DNA of 64,000 nucleotides from Maricaulis sp965228215 (GCA_965228215.1 OZ245800.1:1302001-1366000), one strand, 5' to 3'; shown: positions 1 to 8,214, counted from the first letter of the stretch. The notes: a model not told the origin generated them from the sequence alone. Made by a program: numbers and translations.

Positions 1-342
1 TCCTATTACGGTGAGCGCGCGATCGCCTTCCTCGGTGGCGAAAAGCTCGTCCTGCCCTTCCGTCTGGTCTGGGTCGTGATGGTCTTTGTCGGTGCCCTGC
101 AGCAGGTCGACGTGATCTGGCGTCTCGGTGGTATCGCCAATGCCGCGATGGCCGCACCGAACTTGATCGCGCTGATCTTCCTGTCCGGCATGGTCTTCAA
201 GATCACCAAGGAACACGATGCGAAGATCAAGGATGGTGCCCTGGACGTCGACTATGATGCCAGCGCCCATGTCGATGACGCACCGCCTGCTGATGAGGGT
301 GACGCCGCGCCGGAAGGCGATGGCGACAAGAAGGACGACTGA
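1..342 (+). CDS. Alanine/glycine:cation symporter, AGCS family (C-terminal fragment)
   Basis: The reading frame is open from the first base, so only the last 113 residues are seen. They hold the end of the transporter: a hydrophobic helix beginning near FRLVWVVMVF, the motif QQVDVIWRLGGIANAAMAAPN, which closely matches the last helices of sodium- or proton-driven alanine/glycine carriers, and a further helix (LIALIFLSGMVFKIT). An acidic, probably disordered cytoplasmic tail follows, rich in Asp and Ala and ending in KKDD; such a tail is longer than usual. The protein would sit in the inner membrane and import small amino acids. A strong terminator follows directly. Family assignment is firm, substrate is inferred. 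Confidence 0.85.
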   Translation, partial: SYYGERAIAFLGGEKLVLPFRLVWVVMVFVGALQQVDVIWRLGGIANAAMAAPNLIALIFLSGMVFKITKEHDAKIKDGALDVDYDASAHVDDAPPADEGDAAPEGDGDKKDD

Positions 343-363
343 TTCTTCGACCTGAACACGAAG

Positions 364-394
364 AAGGCCCCGTTTCGGCGGGGCCTTTTTCTTG
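364..394 (+). terminator. Rho-independent terminator of the symporter gene
   Basis: A 9-bp perfect stem (364-372 pairing with 379-387) with a 6-base loop, followed by a T-rich run at 386-394. It lies 21 bases after the symporter stop and also separates it from the convergent VanZ-like gene. Confidence 0.85.
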
Positions 395-413
395 TCCGGA
401 TCGAGTGCCGGGA

Positions 414-815
414 TCAGGCGGGCGGTTTGCTGCGGCCTGAGGAGGCGAGGGTCAGGATCAGCATGCCGAGCAAAATGCCCACAAGGTCGGCGACAATATC
501 GGCAACGGAAGCCGTGCGTCCGATCGCGCTCGTGGATTGCAGGTATTCAATACCCACGCCGTAGAGGAAGAGGACGAGGCCGATCAGCAGGCGGCTACGC
601 GCCGGCCAGCCCATCTTGGCCAGCAGGGTCAGCACCAGGAATGCACCCGCATGTTCCAGCTTGTCGGAACCGAACAGGCGCGTCGGCATTTCGAAACCGG
701 GCTGCAGCGCCAGGTCCGTGATGAGGACAATCGCGGTGAGGAACAGGATTCGTCCCGCCCAACGCAGTCCGGCATCTGGACGCGGCGCGTCAGGGTTTCT
801 AGGTTCCAGCTGCAT
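414..815 (-). CDS. VanZ-like family membrane protein
   Basis: A 133-residue membrane protein with three or four hydrophobic helices. The VanZ-like signature is visible: DKLEHAGAF in the middle, then GVGIEYLQ, an arginine, and ASVADIVADLVG. Related small proteins occur beside many unrelated genes in Proteobacteria and have no proven role; VanZ itself gives low-level teicoplanin resistance. The frame could extend upstream, but the ATG at 815 is preferred because GGAGG lies just upstream and a longer start would run into bioB. It is divergent from bioB with only 17 bases between the start codons. Confidence 0.75.
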   Translation of the reverse strand: MQLEPRNPDAPRPDAGLRWAGRILFLTAIVLITDLALQPGFEMPTRLFGSDKLEHAGAFLVLTLLAKMGWPARSRLLIGLVLFLYGVGIEYLQSTSAIGRTASVADIVADLVGILLGMLILTLASSGRSKPPA

Positions 816-832
816 TGATCGGGATCCCCTCC

Positions 833-1822
833 ATGACCATCGACCTTTCGAATATCGACCGACTGTCCGAGCCGCGTTCCGACTGGACCCGCGAGCAAGC
901 CGCGCAAATCTACCGGGCACCGTTTAACGATTTGCTGTTCACGGCGCAGAGCGTTCATCGCCGCAACAATAATGCCAACCAGGTCCAGACCAGCCAGCTC
1001 CTGTCGATCAAGACCGGCGGCTGTGCCGAGGATTGCGGTTATTGCAACCAGTCGGCCCATTTCGACACCGGTCTGAAAGCCTCCAAGCTGATGGCACTGG
1101 AAGATGTCCTGGATGCGGCGAAAAAGGCCCAGCAAGGCGGCGCCACACGTTTCTGCATGGGAGCTGCCTGGCGCGAGCTGAAACCGCGCGACGAGGACAA
1201 GATCTGCGACATGATCACCGGCGTGAAAGAGCTGGGCATGGAGACCTGCGTCACGCTCGGCATGCTCGCCGATGGCCAGGCTGAAAAGCTGCGGGATGCC
1301 GGGCTGGATTACTACAACCACAACCTGGACACCGCGCCGGAAGATTATGGCCGCGTGATCTCGACCCGCACCTACCAGGACCGCCTGGACACGCTGGGCC
1401 GTGTCCGTGGTGCCGGCATCAATGTCTGCACCGGCGGTATCGTGGGCATGGGCGAGGACCAGGACGCGCGTATCGGCCTTCTGACCGAGCTGGCCAACAT
1501 GAACCCGCATCCCGAAAGCGTGCCGATCAACCAGCTGGTCGCCGTACCGAACACGCCGCTGGGCAACAGCAAGCCGCTCGATGGTCTGGAATTCGTGCGC
1601 ACCATCGCCACCGCGCGCATCATGATGCCGCGCATCGATGTGCGCCTGTCAGCCGGCCGCGAGGAGATGAGTGATGAATTGCAGGCGATGTGTTTCTTCG
1701 CCGGCGCCAATTCCATCTTCGTGGGCGAGGAATTGCTGACGACGCCGAACCCGAGCGAGCGTCATGATTCCCAGCTGTTCGAGCAATTGGGCATCGAGGC
1801 CATGCCGCTGCCGGCGGAATAA
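833..1822 (+). CDS. bioB: Biotin synthase
   Basis: BioB is a radical-SAM enzyme that inserts sulfur into dethiobiotin, the last step of biotin synthesis. The 329-residue length is typical. The radical-SAM cluster motif CxxxCxxC is seen at Cys64, Cys68 and Cys71, followed by GYCNQS; the later motifs YYNHNLDT, CTGGIVGMGE and the Arg-containing MPRIDVRLSAGRE that surrounds the second, sacrificial 2Fe-2S cluster are all present. The ATG at 833 gives the normal N-terminus; an upstream TTG at 815 would overlap the divergent VanZ-like start. No other biotin gene lies nearby, so bioB stands alone here. Confidence 0.96.
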   Translation: MTIDLSNIDRLSEPRSDWTREQAAQIYRAPFNDLLFTAQSVHRRNNNANQVQTSQLLSIKTGGCAEDCGYCNQSAHFDTGLKASKLMALEDVLDAAKKAQQGGATRFCMGAAWRELKPRDEDKICDMITGVKELGMETCVTLGMLADGQAEKLRDAGLDYYNHNLDTAPEDYGRVISTRTYQDRLDTLGRVRGAGINVCTGGIVGMGEDQDARIGLLTELANMNPHPESVPINQLVAVPNTPLGNSKPLDGLEFVRTIATARIMMPRIDVRLSAGREEMSDELQAMCFFAGANSIFVGEELLTTPNPSERHDSQLFEQLGIEAMPLPAE

Positions 1823-1828
1823 ACCGGC

Positions 1829-2101
1829 TCAGCCGTTTCCGATCCGCGGCGGGCCGCCCTTGTCGGCCTGGGACGGTCCGAACGCCTTGTCGAGCAGGGC
1901 GGTGGAATCCATCGCCAGATCGATCGCATCGGTCAGGTGCTGGAGGATGGCGACATTATTGTCCATCACTTCCAGGGCCTCCGGCCGGTGATCGTCCGAG
2001 ATCTTCGTGCAGCGGGTCAGGATGTCGGCACGCAGCTCGAGCAGGATGTCCTCGAGCTTGCGGCCCTCGGGGTTTTCCTCGGAAACCAGGAAACGGGTCA
2101 T
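1829..2101 (-). CDS. Conserved small hypothetical protein
   Basis: A 90-residue soluble, mostly helical and acidic protein (begins MTRFLVSEENPEGRKLEDIL). No signal peptide, membrane segment or catalytic motif is visible, and I do not recognise the family. The N-terminal stretch with EGRKLEDILLELRADILTR looks amphipathic. The start at 2101 is preferred over one at 2140 since the family-like helical part begins there. It converges on bioB, with six bases between the two stops, and is divergent from the pterin dehydratase gene. Confidence 0.6.
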   Translation of the reverse strand: MTRFLVSEENPEGRKLEDILLELRADILTRCTKISDDHRPEALEVMDNNVAILQHLTDAIDLAMDSTALLDKAFGPSQADKGGPPRIGNG

Positions 2102-2192
2102 GGCGTAGTCCTCGTGCGCTGGGCGTCGACAAGGGTTCAAACTCGCCTGCGTCGTGCTATGGCGTCAATGCGTATCGGAGTGGAGAGACGTG

Positions 2193-2468
2193 ATGCAGAA
2201 ACTGGGTGCAGACCACGTGGTCGCGAAACTGTCGGGCTGGGCCGCGGTCGATGGCCGGGATGCCATTCGCAAGGTCTACGAGTTTTCCGACTTCAACGAG
2301 GCCTGGGGATTCATGAACCGCGTGGCCCTGAAGGCCGAGCAGATGGATCACCACCCGGAATGGTTCAATGTCTGGAACAAGGTGGACGTCACCCTGGCCA
2401 CGCATGACGCCGATGGCGTGACCGAGCTCGATCTCACCCTGGCGCAATTCATGGACAGTCTGGTCTAG
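2193..2468 (+). CDS. phhB: 4a-hydroxytetrahydrobiopterin dehydratase (pterin carbinolamine dehydratase)
   Basis: A 91-residue protein that dehydrates the 4a-carbinolamine formed when aromatic amino acid hydroxylases use tetrahydropterin, so that the cofactor can be recycled. The family's catalytic motif HHPEW is seen near the centre, preceded by FNEAWGFMNRVALKAEQMD and followed by YN/FN-V-W-N-KV-V-L-TH as expected. The ATG at 2193 has a GGAG-like ribosome site; an earlier start at 2154 is unlikely. No phenylalanine hydroxylase gene is in the window; in many alphaproteobacteria this protein is encoded alone. Confidence 0.92.
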   Translation: MQKLGADHVVAKLSGWAAVDGRDAIRKVYEFSDFNEAWGFMNRVALKAEQMDHHPEWFNVWNKVDVTLATHDADGVTELDLTLAQFMDSLV

Positions 2469-2484
2469 AAGGTCGCGGTGGCGA

Positions 2485-2967
2485 TCAATCCGTGTGGATC
2501 ATGATCATGCCGAGCAGGACTTCAGCGCCCGGTTCGCCCAGAGCGTGATCGGTCGCCTGTTGCAGCAATTCGCCGATCCGTTCCGCATCCGGCACTTCGC
2601 CATACCGGTAGTGAATGCCGGCATAGACGCTCAGCGCGGACACATAGGCATCCCGCAGCAGCGGCATGGAGCGTTCGGCGCGGCGACGCAGCCGGTTGTC
2701 CGAGATTTCCAGCCCCGCCTCGATCTGAAGCAGGCCGCGAGCGCGGAAATCCGCCTGGACCGTTGCCGTCAGGGGCGGCAGGGGCACATAGCTGTCCGAG
2801 GCCGTCAGATTGCGGCGACGGCCATCATCAGCCTGCTGCGATCCACCGCCGCCGCCCCCGCCGGGGCCGCCGGCAGCGAACGCATCACCGGGCAAGACGA
2901 TGGGCGACAGCGCGATTAGGCAGATCGCACAGCACAGATTACGGAAAACACTCGTTACGCGGGTCAT
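2485..2967 (-). CDS. Secreted protein of unknown function with a glycine run
   Basis: A 160-residue protein with an N-terminal signal peptide (hydrophobic residues about 10-32, probable cleavage after AFA), then an almost pure glycine segment (residues about 33-43) and a globular part of about 110 residues. The globular part, with YVPLPPLTATVQ, an 'LEISD' strand and MPLLRDAYVSALS, has the rhythm of the FliL periplasmic fold, but this resemblance is weak and no flagellar gene is close. It would act in the periplasm. It follows the HTH regulator gene on the same strand, 60 bases away. Confidence 0.6.
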   Translation of the reverse strand: MTRVTSVFRNLCCAICLIALSPIVLPGDAFAAGGPGGGGGGGSQQADDGRRRNLTASDSYVPLPPLTATVQADFRARGLLQIEAGLEISDNRLRRRAERSMPLLRDAYVSALSVYAGIHYRYGEVPDAERIGELLQQATDHALGEPGAEVLLGMIMIHTD

Positions 2968-3028
2968 GCCGTCTTGATAGCACGCACCGGTAAAGGAAGC
3001 GTTTGATCACGCTTTGCAATTTGAGAAC

Positions 3029-3634
3029 TTATTGAAAGCGCCTGACAATCAGCAGACGTCCATCGCGCGCCTCCAGCCGCCGGGCGAACTCGTCGCCTTC
3101 GATCTGGTTCATTGCGCAATGCAGATACCAGTCATTCTCCCCCGCCCGGATCGGCGTATTGATCGAGCACCAGTAATTTTCGAACCCGTCGATCTGGGCC
3201 TTCCACATCACGTCGATGGATTCGACATCACCGTCGAAGGCGCCGCTGTCGATGATGGAGGAGACCAGGCGGGCCCCGTCTTCACTGGCATGTTTGCGGA
3301 AGACCTGGCCCTCGGCGGTCGGCGCAAATTGCGGGTGATTGCTGAAACCCTGGCTGAGGGCGACATAACGCATGTTGTCACCCTGGGGCTGGATGACGCA
3401 GATCACGTGCGGACTGCGGCGCACGCTGGTCAGCACATGCTCGAGCACGGGGCGATTACCCGGATTATCCAGGAGATTGCGAATCCGGAGGAGGATCTTG
3501 CTGCCCGGTTCGGTTTGACCGGCTTCGAGCCGTGATACGAAGGCCTGGCTGATCCGCAGCTGCGCTGCCAGCGCTTCCTGCTTGATTCCCGTCCGTGATC
3601 GGTAAGCGCGCAATTCTGCGCCCAAATTCCGCAT
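3029..3634 (-). CDS. XRE-family helix-turn-helix regulator with a C-terminal sensor-like domain
   Basis: A 201-residue putative DNA-binding protein. Residues about 4-50 form a canonical Cro/C1-type helix-turn-helix (LGAELRAYRSRTGIKQEALA, then ISQAFVSRLEAGQTEP). The remaining 140 residues (from SPHVICVIQPQGDNMRYVALS onward) look like a single alpha/beta, possibly PAS-like, ligand-binding domain, but I cannot name it. The ATG at 3634 is chosen over upstream in-frame starts because a strong GGGGGAAG site precedes it and a longer frame would enter the tRNA gene. It lies directly downstream of tRNA-Ala on the same strand. Target genes are unknown. Confidence 0.75.
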   Translation of the reverse strand: MRNLGAELRAYRSRTGIKQEALAAQLRISQAFVSRLEAGQTEPGSKILLRIRNLLDNPGNRPVLEHVLTSVRRSPHVICVIQPQGDNMRYVALSQGFSNHPQFAPTAEGQVFRKHASEDGARLVSSIIDSGAFDGDVESIDVMWKAQIDGFENYWCSINTPIRAGENDWYLHCAMNQIEGDEFARRLEARDGRLLIVRRFQ

Positions 3635-3742
3635 GTCTTCCCCCTCTCGTGTCGCAATTCTTAGCAAGCCGGTCATCGCTGACAAGCACTGCCGATATGC
3701 GTTCGCTGCTATCCATCTGCTCGAGGAGTGGCGGGCGAAGAG

Positions 3743-3818
<76 letters not shown>

Positions 3819-3939
3819 GCACCCGGAAGCGCTCAGGTACGGTCGGGCGCGAAAGGTGTCAAGCATCGTCCGCTGGACCTCGACGGGCGGAGCGGGCTAG
3901 AAGAATTCCACCCCTTTCCCGTGCGAGGAAACCGCTTTC

Positions 3940-4239
3940 ATGTCGATTTTTGACGCCCTGATTGTCTACATCATCAGCCCGCTCCTGGGCCTGCTCTGGC
4001 TGCTTGTGCTCATCTCCGTGATCCTGAGCTGGCTGATCAATTTCAACGTCGTGAATCCTCACAACCAGTTTGTCTCGACGATCTGGCGGCTGACTTCGGC
4101 TGTCACCGAGCCGCTGCTTCGTCCGATCCGGAGCGTCCTGCCGACGCTTGGCGGGCTGGATTTCTCGCCGATCATCCTGCTCCTGCTCATCAGCTTCGTG
4201 CAGAATTACGTCCTTCTGGAATTGATGCGGGTCCTCTAG
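3940..4239 (+). CDS. YggT family membrane protein
   Basis: A 99-residue inner-membrane protein with two hydrophobic segments (about residues 5-32 and 72-97) separated by the conserved loop FNVVNPHNQFVSTIW...TEPLLRPIRSVLP and the motif GGLDFSPIILLL, all characteristic of YggT. The family has been linked to osmotic shock tolerance and to membrane or septum organisation, but its molecular role is not settled. It is the first gene of a three-gene run YggT-DUF167-folD; the next start is only three bases after its stop. Confidence 0.9.
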   Translation: MSIFDALIVYIISPLLGLLWLLVLISVILSWLINFNVVNPHNQFVSTIWRLTSAVTEPLLRPIRSVLPTLGGLDFSPIILLLLISFVQNYVLLELMRVL

Positions 4240-4242
4240 GCC

Positions 4243-4551
4243 GTGTTCGAGCAGACGCCTGCCGGCCTCCGGCTGCGTGTGCGTCTGACGCCGAATGCGG
4301 CAAACGACCGGATCGATGGGCCGCTTGAATTATCCGATGGCAGCTGGGTGCTCGCAGCCCGGGTCCGGGCGGTGCCCGAGAAGGGACGCGCCAATCAGTC
4401 GCTGGTCGCCCTGCTTGCCAAGGCCCTGGATCTGCCGAAGAAAAGTGTCGGGATCGAGCGGGGCCGCACCTCCCGGCTCAAGACCGTGGACATATCCGCC
4501 GACCCCGGACAGTGCGGGCGGCTCATCAAGACCCTGGAGAGTTTCCCATGA
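4243..4551 (+). CDS. DUF167 (YggU) family protein
   Basis: A 102-residue basic alpha/beta protein with the DUF167 signature: LTPNAANDRIDG near the N-terminus, then RVRAVPEKGRANQSLVALLAKAL and the later VGIERGRTSRLKTVDI. The biochemical function is unknown; co-occurrence with yggT is very common. The start is a GTG at 4243, three bases after the YggT stop, and the stop overlaps the folD start in an ATGA, so the three genes are very probably one transcript with coupled translation. Confidence 0.9.
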   Translation: MFEQTPAGLRLRVRLTPNAANDRIDGPLELSDGSWVLAARVRAVPEKGRANQSLVALLAKALDLPKKSVGIERGRTSRLKTVDISADPGQCGRLIKTLESFP

Positions 4552-5444
4552 GCGCTGAACTGATCGACGGCAAGGCCATCGCGGCCGAAATCGACGCTCT
4601 TGCCGGCAAGGCCGGTGCGGAGATCGCCAAATCCCTCGGCCGGCCGCCCTGCCTGGCGGTGGTCCTGATCGGCGAAGACCCGGCCAGCCATGTCTATGTG
4701 CGCAACAAGGTGCGCCGGACAGAGGCGGCGGGGCTGACATCGATCGAGATCCGCGAGCCCGACACGATCAGCGAGGATGCGGCGGTCGCGATCGTCGAGA
4801 AGCTCAATGCCGACGATACGGTCGACGGCATTCTCGTACAGATGCCCCTGCCGGATCACATGGATGCCAATCGCGTCATCGGCGCGATCGATCCGGACAA
4901 GGATGTGGACGGTCTCACCGAGGCCAGTGCCGGACGTCTTGTTCTCGGCAAGCCCGGCTTGCGTCCGTGTACGCCGGCGGGCTGTGTCCTGCTGGCCGAG
5001 CGGGCGCTGGGTGACCTTTCCGGCAAGTCCGTCGTGGTCGTCGGACGCTCCATCCTGGTCGGCAAGCCGGCGGCGCTACTCTTCCTCAAGAAGAACGCCA
5101 CGGTGACAATCGCCCATTCGCGCACGAAGGACCTGCCCGCGCTGTGCCGGACGGCGGACATTGTCGTGCCGGCGGTCGGACGGCCGGAAATGGTTCGTGG
5201 CGACTGGATCAAGCCGGGCGCTTGTGTGCTGGATGTCGGCATCAATCGTGTCGACGCGCCGGAGAAGGGTGAGGGCAAGACCAGGCTGGTGGGCGATGCG
5301 GCGTTCGACGAGATCGTCGGTCATGCCGGCTGGATTACGCCGGTTCCGGGCGGTATCGGCCCGATGACGATCGCCATGCTGTTGCGCAATACGGTCATCG
5401 CCGCGGCCATGCGCTCGGGCCAGGATATTCCGTCAGGGTTGTAG
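4548..5444 (+). CDS. folD: Bifunctional methylenetetrahydrofolate dehydrogenase/cyclohydrolase
   Basis: FolD interconverts 5,10-methylene-, methenyl- and 10-formyl-tetrahydrofolate with NADP and so feeds purine and formyl-Met synthesis. The 298-residue length is normal. The catalytic Tyr50 and Lys54 are seen in ASHVYVRNK, followed by DGILVQMPLP, DPDKDVDGL, PCTPAGC and the nucleotide-binding stretch VVVGRSILVGKPAA; the C-terminal PVPGGIGPMTIAMLL is intact. The ATG at 4548 overlaps the DUF167 stop by four bases. Confidence 0.97.
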   Translation: MSAELIDGKAIAAEIDALAGKAGAEIAKSLGRPPCLAVVLIGEDPASHVYVRNKVRRTEAAGLTSIEIREPDTISEDAAVAIVEKLNADDTVDGILVQMPLPDHMDANRVIGAIDPDKDVDGLTEASAGRLVLGKPGLRPCTPAGCVLLAERALGDLSGKSVVVVGRSILVGKPAALLFLKKNATVTIAHSRTKDLPALCRTADIVVPAVGRPEMVRGDWIKPGACVLDVGINRVDAPEKGEGKTRLVGDAAFDEIVGHAGWITPVPGGIGPMTIAMLLRNTVIAAAMRSGQDIPSGL

Positions 5445-5517
5445 GATTTCGCCCGGTTGTATCCGTAAACTATCTGGTTACGAGAGCGGTAATATAATAT
5501 TCGCAAGGGAGGGAAGC

Positions 5518-5934
5518 ATGGCACATCACCCGTTGCGCGTATTGCATGTCGAAGACGATTTCGCGGATGCGATGCTGGTTCATCACGCCGTCTGTGAAGC
5601 CGGGGATTTCGACATTGATTTCGAAGTGGCCCGTACGCTTCGGGACGCCAAGCAGAAGCTTTCGCGCAGCGAGTTCGACCTTGTCCTGCTCGATTTGCGC
5701 CTGCCCGATTCCCTGCATCCTGCGGAAACGCTTGAGACCACACGTTCCTGCTGTGGCAAGACGCCGGTGATGGTCCTGTCCGGCTCGATGAGTGTGGACG
5801 CCGGTTACATGCCGTCCGATGTGCGTGCCCTCGACAAGAATGAGAGTTTCAAGACCGAGCGTGGTGAACCCCCCACGCACCTGGCACGTTGTATCCGCGA
5901 GGCCGCCGGCGACGAGGATATCGAGACCATCTGA
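5518..5934 (+). CDS. Single-domain response regulator
   Basis: A 138-residue protein consisting only of a receiver (CheY-like) domain. The acidic pocket (Glu12, Asp13, Asp14), the phosphoacceptor Asp59 in LVLLDLRLPD, the conserved Ser in VMVLSGSMS and the Lys in ALDKNE are all present. There is no output domain, so it must act by binding another protein, as phosphorelay shuttles do; its form resembles the Rcp1/CpdR-type stand-alone receivers. No histidine kinase is adjacent and the gene appears to be transcribed alone. A good GGGAGGG ribosome site precedes the ATG. Confidence 0.88.
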   Translation: MAHHPLRVLHVEDDFADAMLVHHAVCEAGDFDIDFEVARTLRDAKQKLSRSEFDLVLLDLRLPDSLHPAETLETTRSCCGKTPVMVLSGSMSVDAGYMPSDVRALDKNESFKTERGEPPTHLARCIREAAGDEDIETI

Positions 5935-5986
5935 CGGATAGTGCGCTCCGGCTGCGACAAATCGTTCGCAGCACCTCGTCGTGCAG

Positions 5987-6016
5987 TTGACAATCATTCG
6001 CATTCGCGAGACAAAT
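5987..6016 (+). promoter_or_regulatory. Probable promoter of bfd with an embedded Fur-like site
   Basis: A perfect -35 hexamer TTGACA (5987-5992) is followed after about 18 bases by a weak -10 (ACAAAT). The spacer contains ATCATTCGCATTCGCG, which resembles alphaproteobacterial Fur boxes, and its 9-mer TCATTCGCA recurs twice upstream of the TonB-dependent receptor in this window. Regulator binding is inference. Confidence 0.4.
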
Positions 6017-6047
6017 GCTTCAGGAACAAGAGTGAGATTCCGACCGC

Positions 6048-6245
6048 ATGTATGTCTGCATCTGCAACGCACTTCGTGATCGCGACCTTGAACAGGCTGC
6101 CGCCGAGCCCGGCGTGACCTGCGCGGCTGGTGTGTTCAAGCAGTGCGATGCCCGTCCCAAATGCGGCCGTTGCCTGCCGGACGTGGCGGAAATCATCTCC
6201 TCTACGCAGATTTCCCAGGGCAATCCTGTCGCGCCCGCCGAGTAG
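6048..6245 (+). CDS. bfd: Bacterioferritin-associated ferredoxin
   Basis: A 65-residue [2Fe-2S] protein of the BFD type that reduces and mobilises ferric iron stored in bacterioferritin. The four cluster ligands are visible as CxC near the N-terminus (VCICNAL) and a CxxC later (PKCGRC), with an additional Cys in FKQCDAR. Length and spacing are normal. It lies 88 bases upstream of bfr in the same direction, the classic arrangement. The Fur-like sequence in its promoter suggests induction on iron starvation, when stored iron must be released. Confidence 0.93.
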   Translation: MYVCICNALRDRDLEQAAAEPGVTCAAGVFKQCDARPKCGRCLPDVAEIISSTQISQGNPVAPAE

Positions 6246-6333
6246 TCGCGACAGATTTCCATTTGCAAACAAAGCGCTTGGTCTCAATCCACTTTGCTCT
6301 AGATTTGCGCATACGCAATTCTGGGAGAGTGAG

Positions 6334-6813
6334 ATGAAGGGCGATCCGAAAGTCGTCGACTATCTTAATCAGGCGCTGAAGCTGGAACTGGCTGCGGTCA
6401 ATCAATACTTCCTGCACGCTCGAATGTTCCGGGATTGGGGTTTCGGCAAGCTTGCCGACGTCGAATACGAAGAATCGATCGACGAGATGAAACACGCCGA
6501 TCAGCTGATAGAGCGCATTCTCTTCCTCGAAGGTCTGCCCAATGTGCAGGATCTCGCGAAAATCTATATCGGCGAAACCGTCAAGGAATGCCTCGAGTGC
6601 GATCTGAAGATCGAGCACCGGGCCCACCCGCTCTACGTCGAGGCCATCGCCTATTGCGAAGAGAGCAAGGATTTTGTCACGCGCGCGCTCTTCACGGACA
6701 TTCTCAAGTCCGAAGAAGAGCATGTCGACTTCCTGGAGACCCAGCTGGGCCTCATTGAGAAGATCGGCGAAGAGCGTTACATGCAGTCCCAGATGAAGTC
6801 CGAGGACGGCTGA
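6334..6813 (+). CDS. bfr: Bacterioferritin
   Basis: A 159-residue heme-containing iron-storage ferritin that assembles into 24-subunit shells. All ferroxidase-centre ligands are at the usual positions (Glu18, Glu51, His54, Glu94, Glu127, His130), and the heme ligand Met52 is present. The ATG at 6334 follows a GGGAGAG site; a longer in-frame extension overlaps bfd and is rejected. Between bfd and bfr there is a plausible separate promoter (TTGGTC, 16 bases, TAGATT, at about 6277-6304) followed by the inverted repeat TTGCG-CATA-CGCAA (6305-6318), so bfr may be regulated independently of bfd. Confidence 0.96.
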   Translation: MKGDPKVVDYLNQALKLELAAVNQYFLHARMFRDWGFGKLADVEYEESIDEMKHADQLIERILFLEGLPNVQDLAKIYIGETVKECLECDLKIEHRAHPLYVEAIAYCEESKDFVTRALFTDILKSEEEHVDFLETQLGLIEKIGEERYMQSQMKSEDG

Positions 6814-6834
6814 TCCAGGTTAGACCGTTTCGGA

Positions 6835-7662
6835 CTATTCCGCCGCCGGCAACTGGATCTGAGCGAGCACCGGACGGTGGTCGGCATAACCGCTTGCCTC
6901 GCGCCGGCAGTAATTCTCGCCAATGAAGGCCATGTCTGACACGGCGTTCCATTCCTTTGCGGCACCGGCCAGGAAGACAAAGTCCAGGATCGAGCGGTAG
7001 TTCGGATTGCACTGGGTTCCTGTGATCGGACAATTGTCGCCGGCCACGCACATCGGCTGCGGCCAGGCGGCATGACCGCCGCGCGCGAAAATGCCGAACG
7101 CGCGATTGCCGGCCTGGCGTGCACCACGGAAGTCATAATCGAAGTTGAAATCGCCCAGCGCGATGATCGCCTCGTCCTCGTTTTCCTGGATCCAGTCGCG
7201 CAGCCGACGGGCCTGGCCCTGTCGCGTATTCTCGTCGCCGCGATTGAAATGATTGTTCACCATCTGGATCGGCTGTCCGGTCCACAGGGTACCAGTGAGC
7301 AGCAGCGGGTGACGGGAGCCGCCGACTTCGTCGAGTTCCGAGAATTCCACCGACTGGAAGGCGTCGGCGATATAGATATAGGCGAGATAATCGCCATAGC
7401 GTCCGCCTGTTGTGCCCATATGGCCGACATAATTGAAGCCGGATGATTCCCGCAGGGCGTTCACGAAGAGATCGAGAGCTGCCTGGTCCTCGACTTCCTG
7501 CAAGGCCCAGACATGGATTGGCGGAATGCGCGCGAAATCGGTTGCGACCAACGCCGGGTCGGTGTCGTCATCGCTCTCAACATTGAATGTTGCAACGCTC
7601 AGCGACTGGCTCCAGGCGGAGCTGCCGAGAAGGAAGAACAGAGCGAGAAAGAGAACGCGCAT
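6835..7662 (-). CDS. Secreted endonuclease/exonuclease/phosphatase-fold protein
   Basis: A 275-residue protein with a signal peptide (residues 1-18, probable cleavage after AWS). The EEP fold motifs are in order: TFNVESDDD, WALQEVEDQ with the metal-binding Glu, NNHFNRGD, IALGDFNFDYD and the C-terminal YADHRPVL with the catalytic His. Members act on nucleic acids or on phosphoesters; secreted bacterial forms are often nucleases. It may therefore be a periplasmic or extracellular DNase, but the substrate cannot be told from sequence. It is divergent from the DUF1244 gene across a region that holds a perfect inverted repeat, and converges on bfr. Confidence 0.82.
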   Translation of the reverse strand: MRVLFLALFFLLGSSAWSQSLSVATFNVESDDDTDPALVATDFARIPPIHVWALQEVEDQAALDLFVNALRESSGFNYVGHMGTTGGRYGDYLAYIYIADAFQSVEFSELDEVGGSRHPLLLTGTLWTGQPIQMVNNHFNRGDENTRQGQARRLRDWIQENEDEAIIALGDFNFDYDFRGARQAGNRAFGIFARGGHAAWPQPMCVAGDNCPITGTQCNPNYRSILDFVFLAGAAKEWNAVSDMAFIGENYCRREASGYADHRPVLAQIQLPAAE

Positions 7663-7712
7663 GGAAACCCCCGGAAAATGGCTTTCCCGCTCCCTATCGG
7701 GTTTCCGGTTGA

Positions 7713-7740
7713 ACGCAATAAGTGATTCAATTTATTGCGT
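7713..7740. repeat. Perfect 9-bp inverted repeat in a divergent intergenic region
   Basis: ACGCAATAA (7713-7721) and TTATTGCGT (7732-7740) form a perfect inverted repeat with a 10-base AT-rich centre. It sits 51 bases upstream of the EEP-protein start and 116 bases upstream of the DUF1244 start. It lacks a T tract, so an operator is more likely than a terminator. Confidence 0.5.
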
Positions 7741-7855
7741 ATTTTGCTATCTGAGGTGGAAAACAAGGCGATTGTGCACGGAATGGTCGTGCGCGCGCTG
7801 GTGGCGGTTTCACCGCCCGTAGCATAGATTGCCGGCAATAGCTGGAGTCTCACCG

Positions 7856-8164
7856 ATGCCGCATGAAAGCCTGAGCCGGTCCGAACAGGACGCCCTCGAC
7901 GCCGCTGCCTTCCGCCGCCTGCTCGCCCATCTGGATGCCAACAAGGACGTTCAGAATATCGACCTGATGATCCTCGGGAATTTCTGCCGGAATTGCCTGG
8001 GCAAATGGTACAAGGCCGCAGCGGATGAAGCAGGTATCGCGATGAGCGATTCCGAGGCCCGGGACCGGATCTACGGCATGCCCTACGCCGAGTGGAAAGC
8101 GGCCTATCAGTCGCCGGCCACGCCGGAGCAGATGGCAGCCTTCGAGGCGCGCCAGAACAAGTAG
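7856..8164 (+). CDS. DUF1244 family protein
   Basis: A 102-residue soluble protein matching the small DUF1244 family found across Alpha- and Gammaproteobacteria. The recognisable core is FRRLLAHLDANKDVQNIDLMILGNFCRNCLGKWY with a CxxC (Cys-Arg-Asn-Cys) pair and, later, RIYGMPYAEWKA. The structure known for the family is helical; the role is unknown. The ATG at 7856 is preceded by CTGGAG. Fifty bases later comes the globin gene in the same direction, so the two may be co-transcribed. Confidence 0.85.
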   Translation: MPHESLSRSEQDALDAAAFRRLLAHLDANKDVQNIDLMILGNFCRNCLGKWYKAAADEAGIAMSDSEARDRIYGMPYAEWKAAYQSPATPEQMAAFEARQNK

Positions 8165-8214
8165 GACAGTCCGGGTAAGGCTACGGAAATATATTCCTGA
8201 CAATTAGTAGGGAT

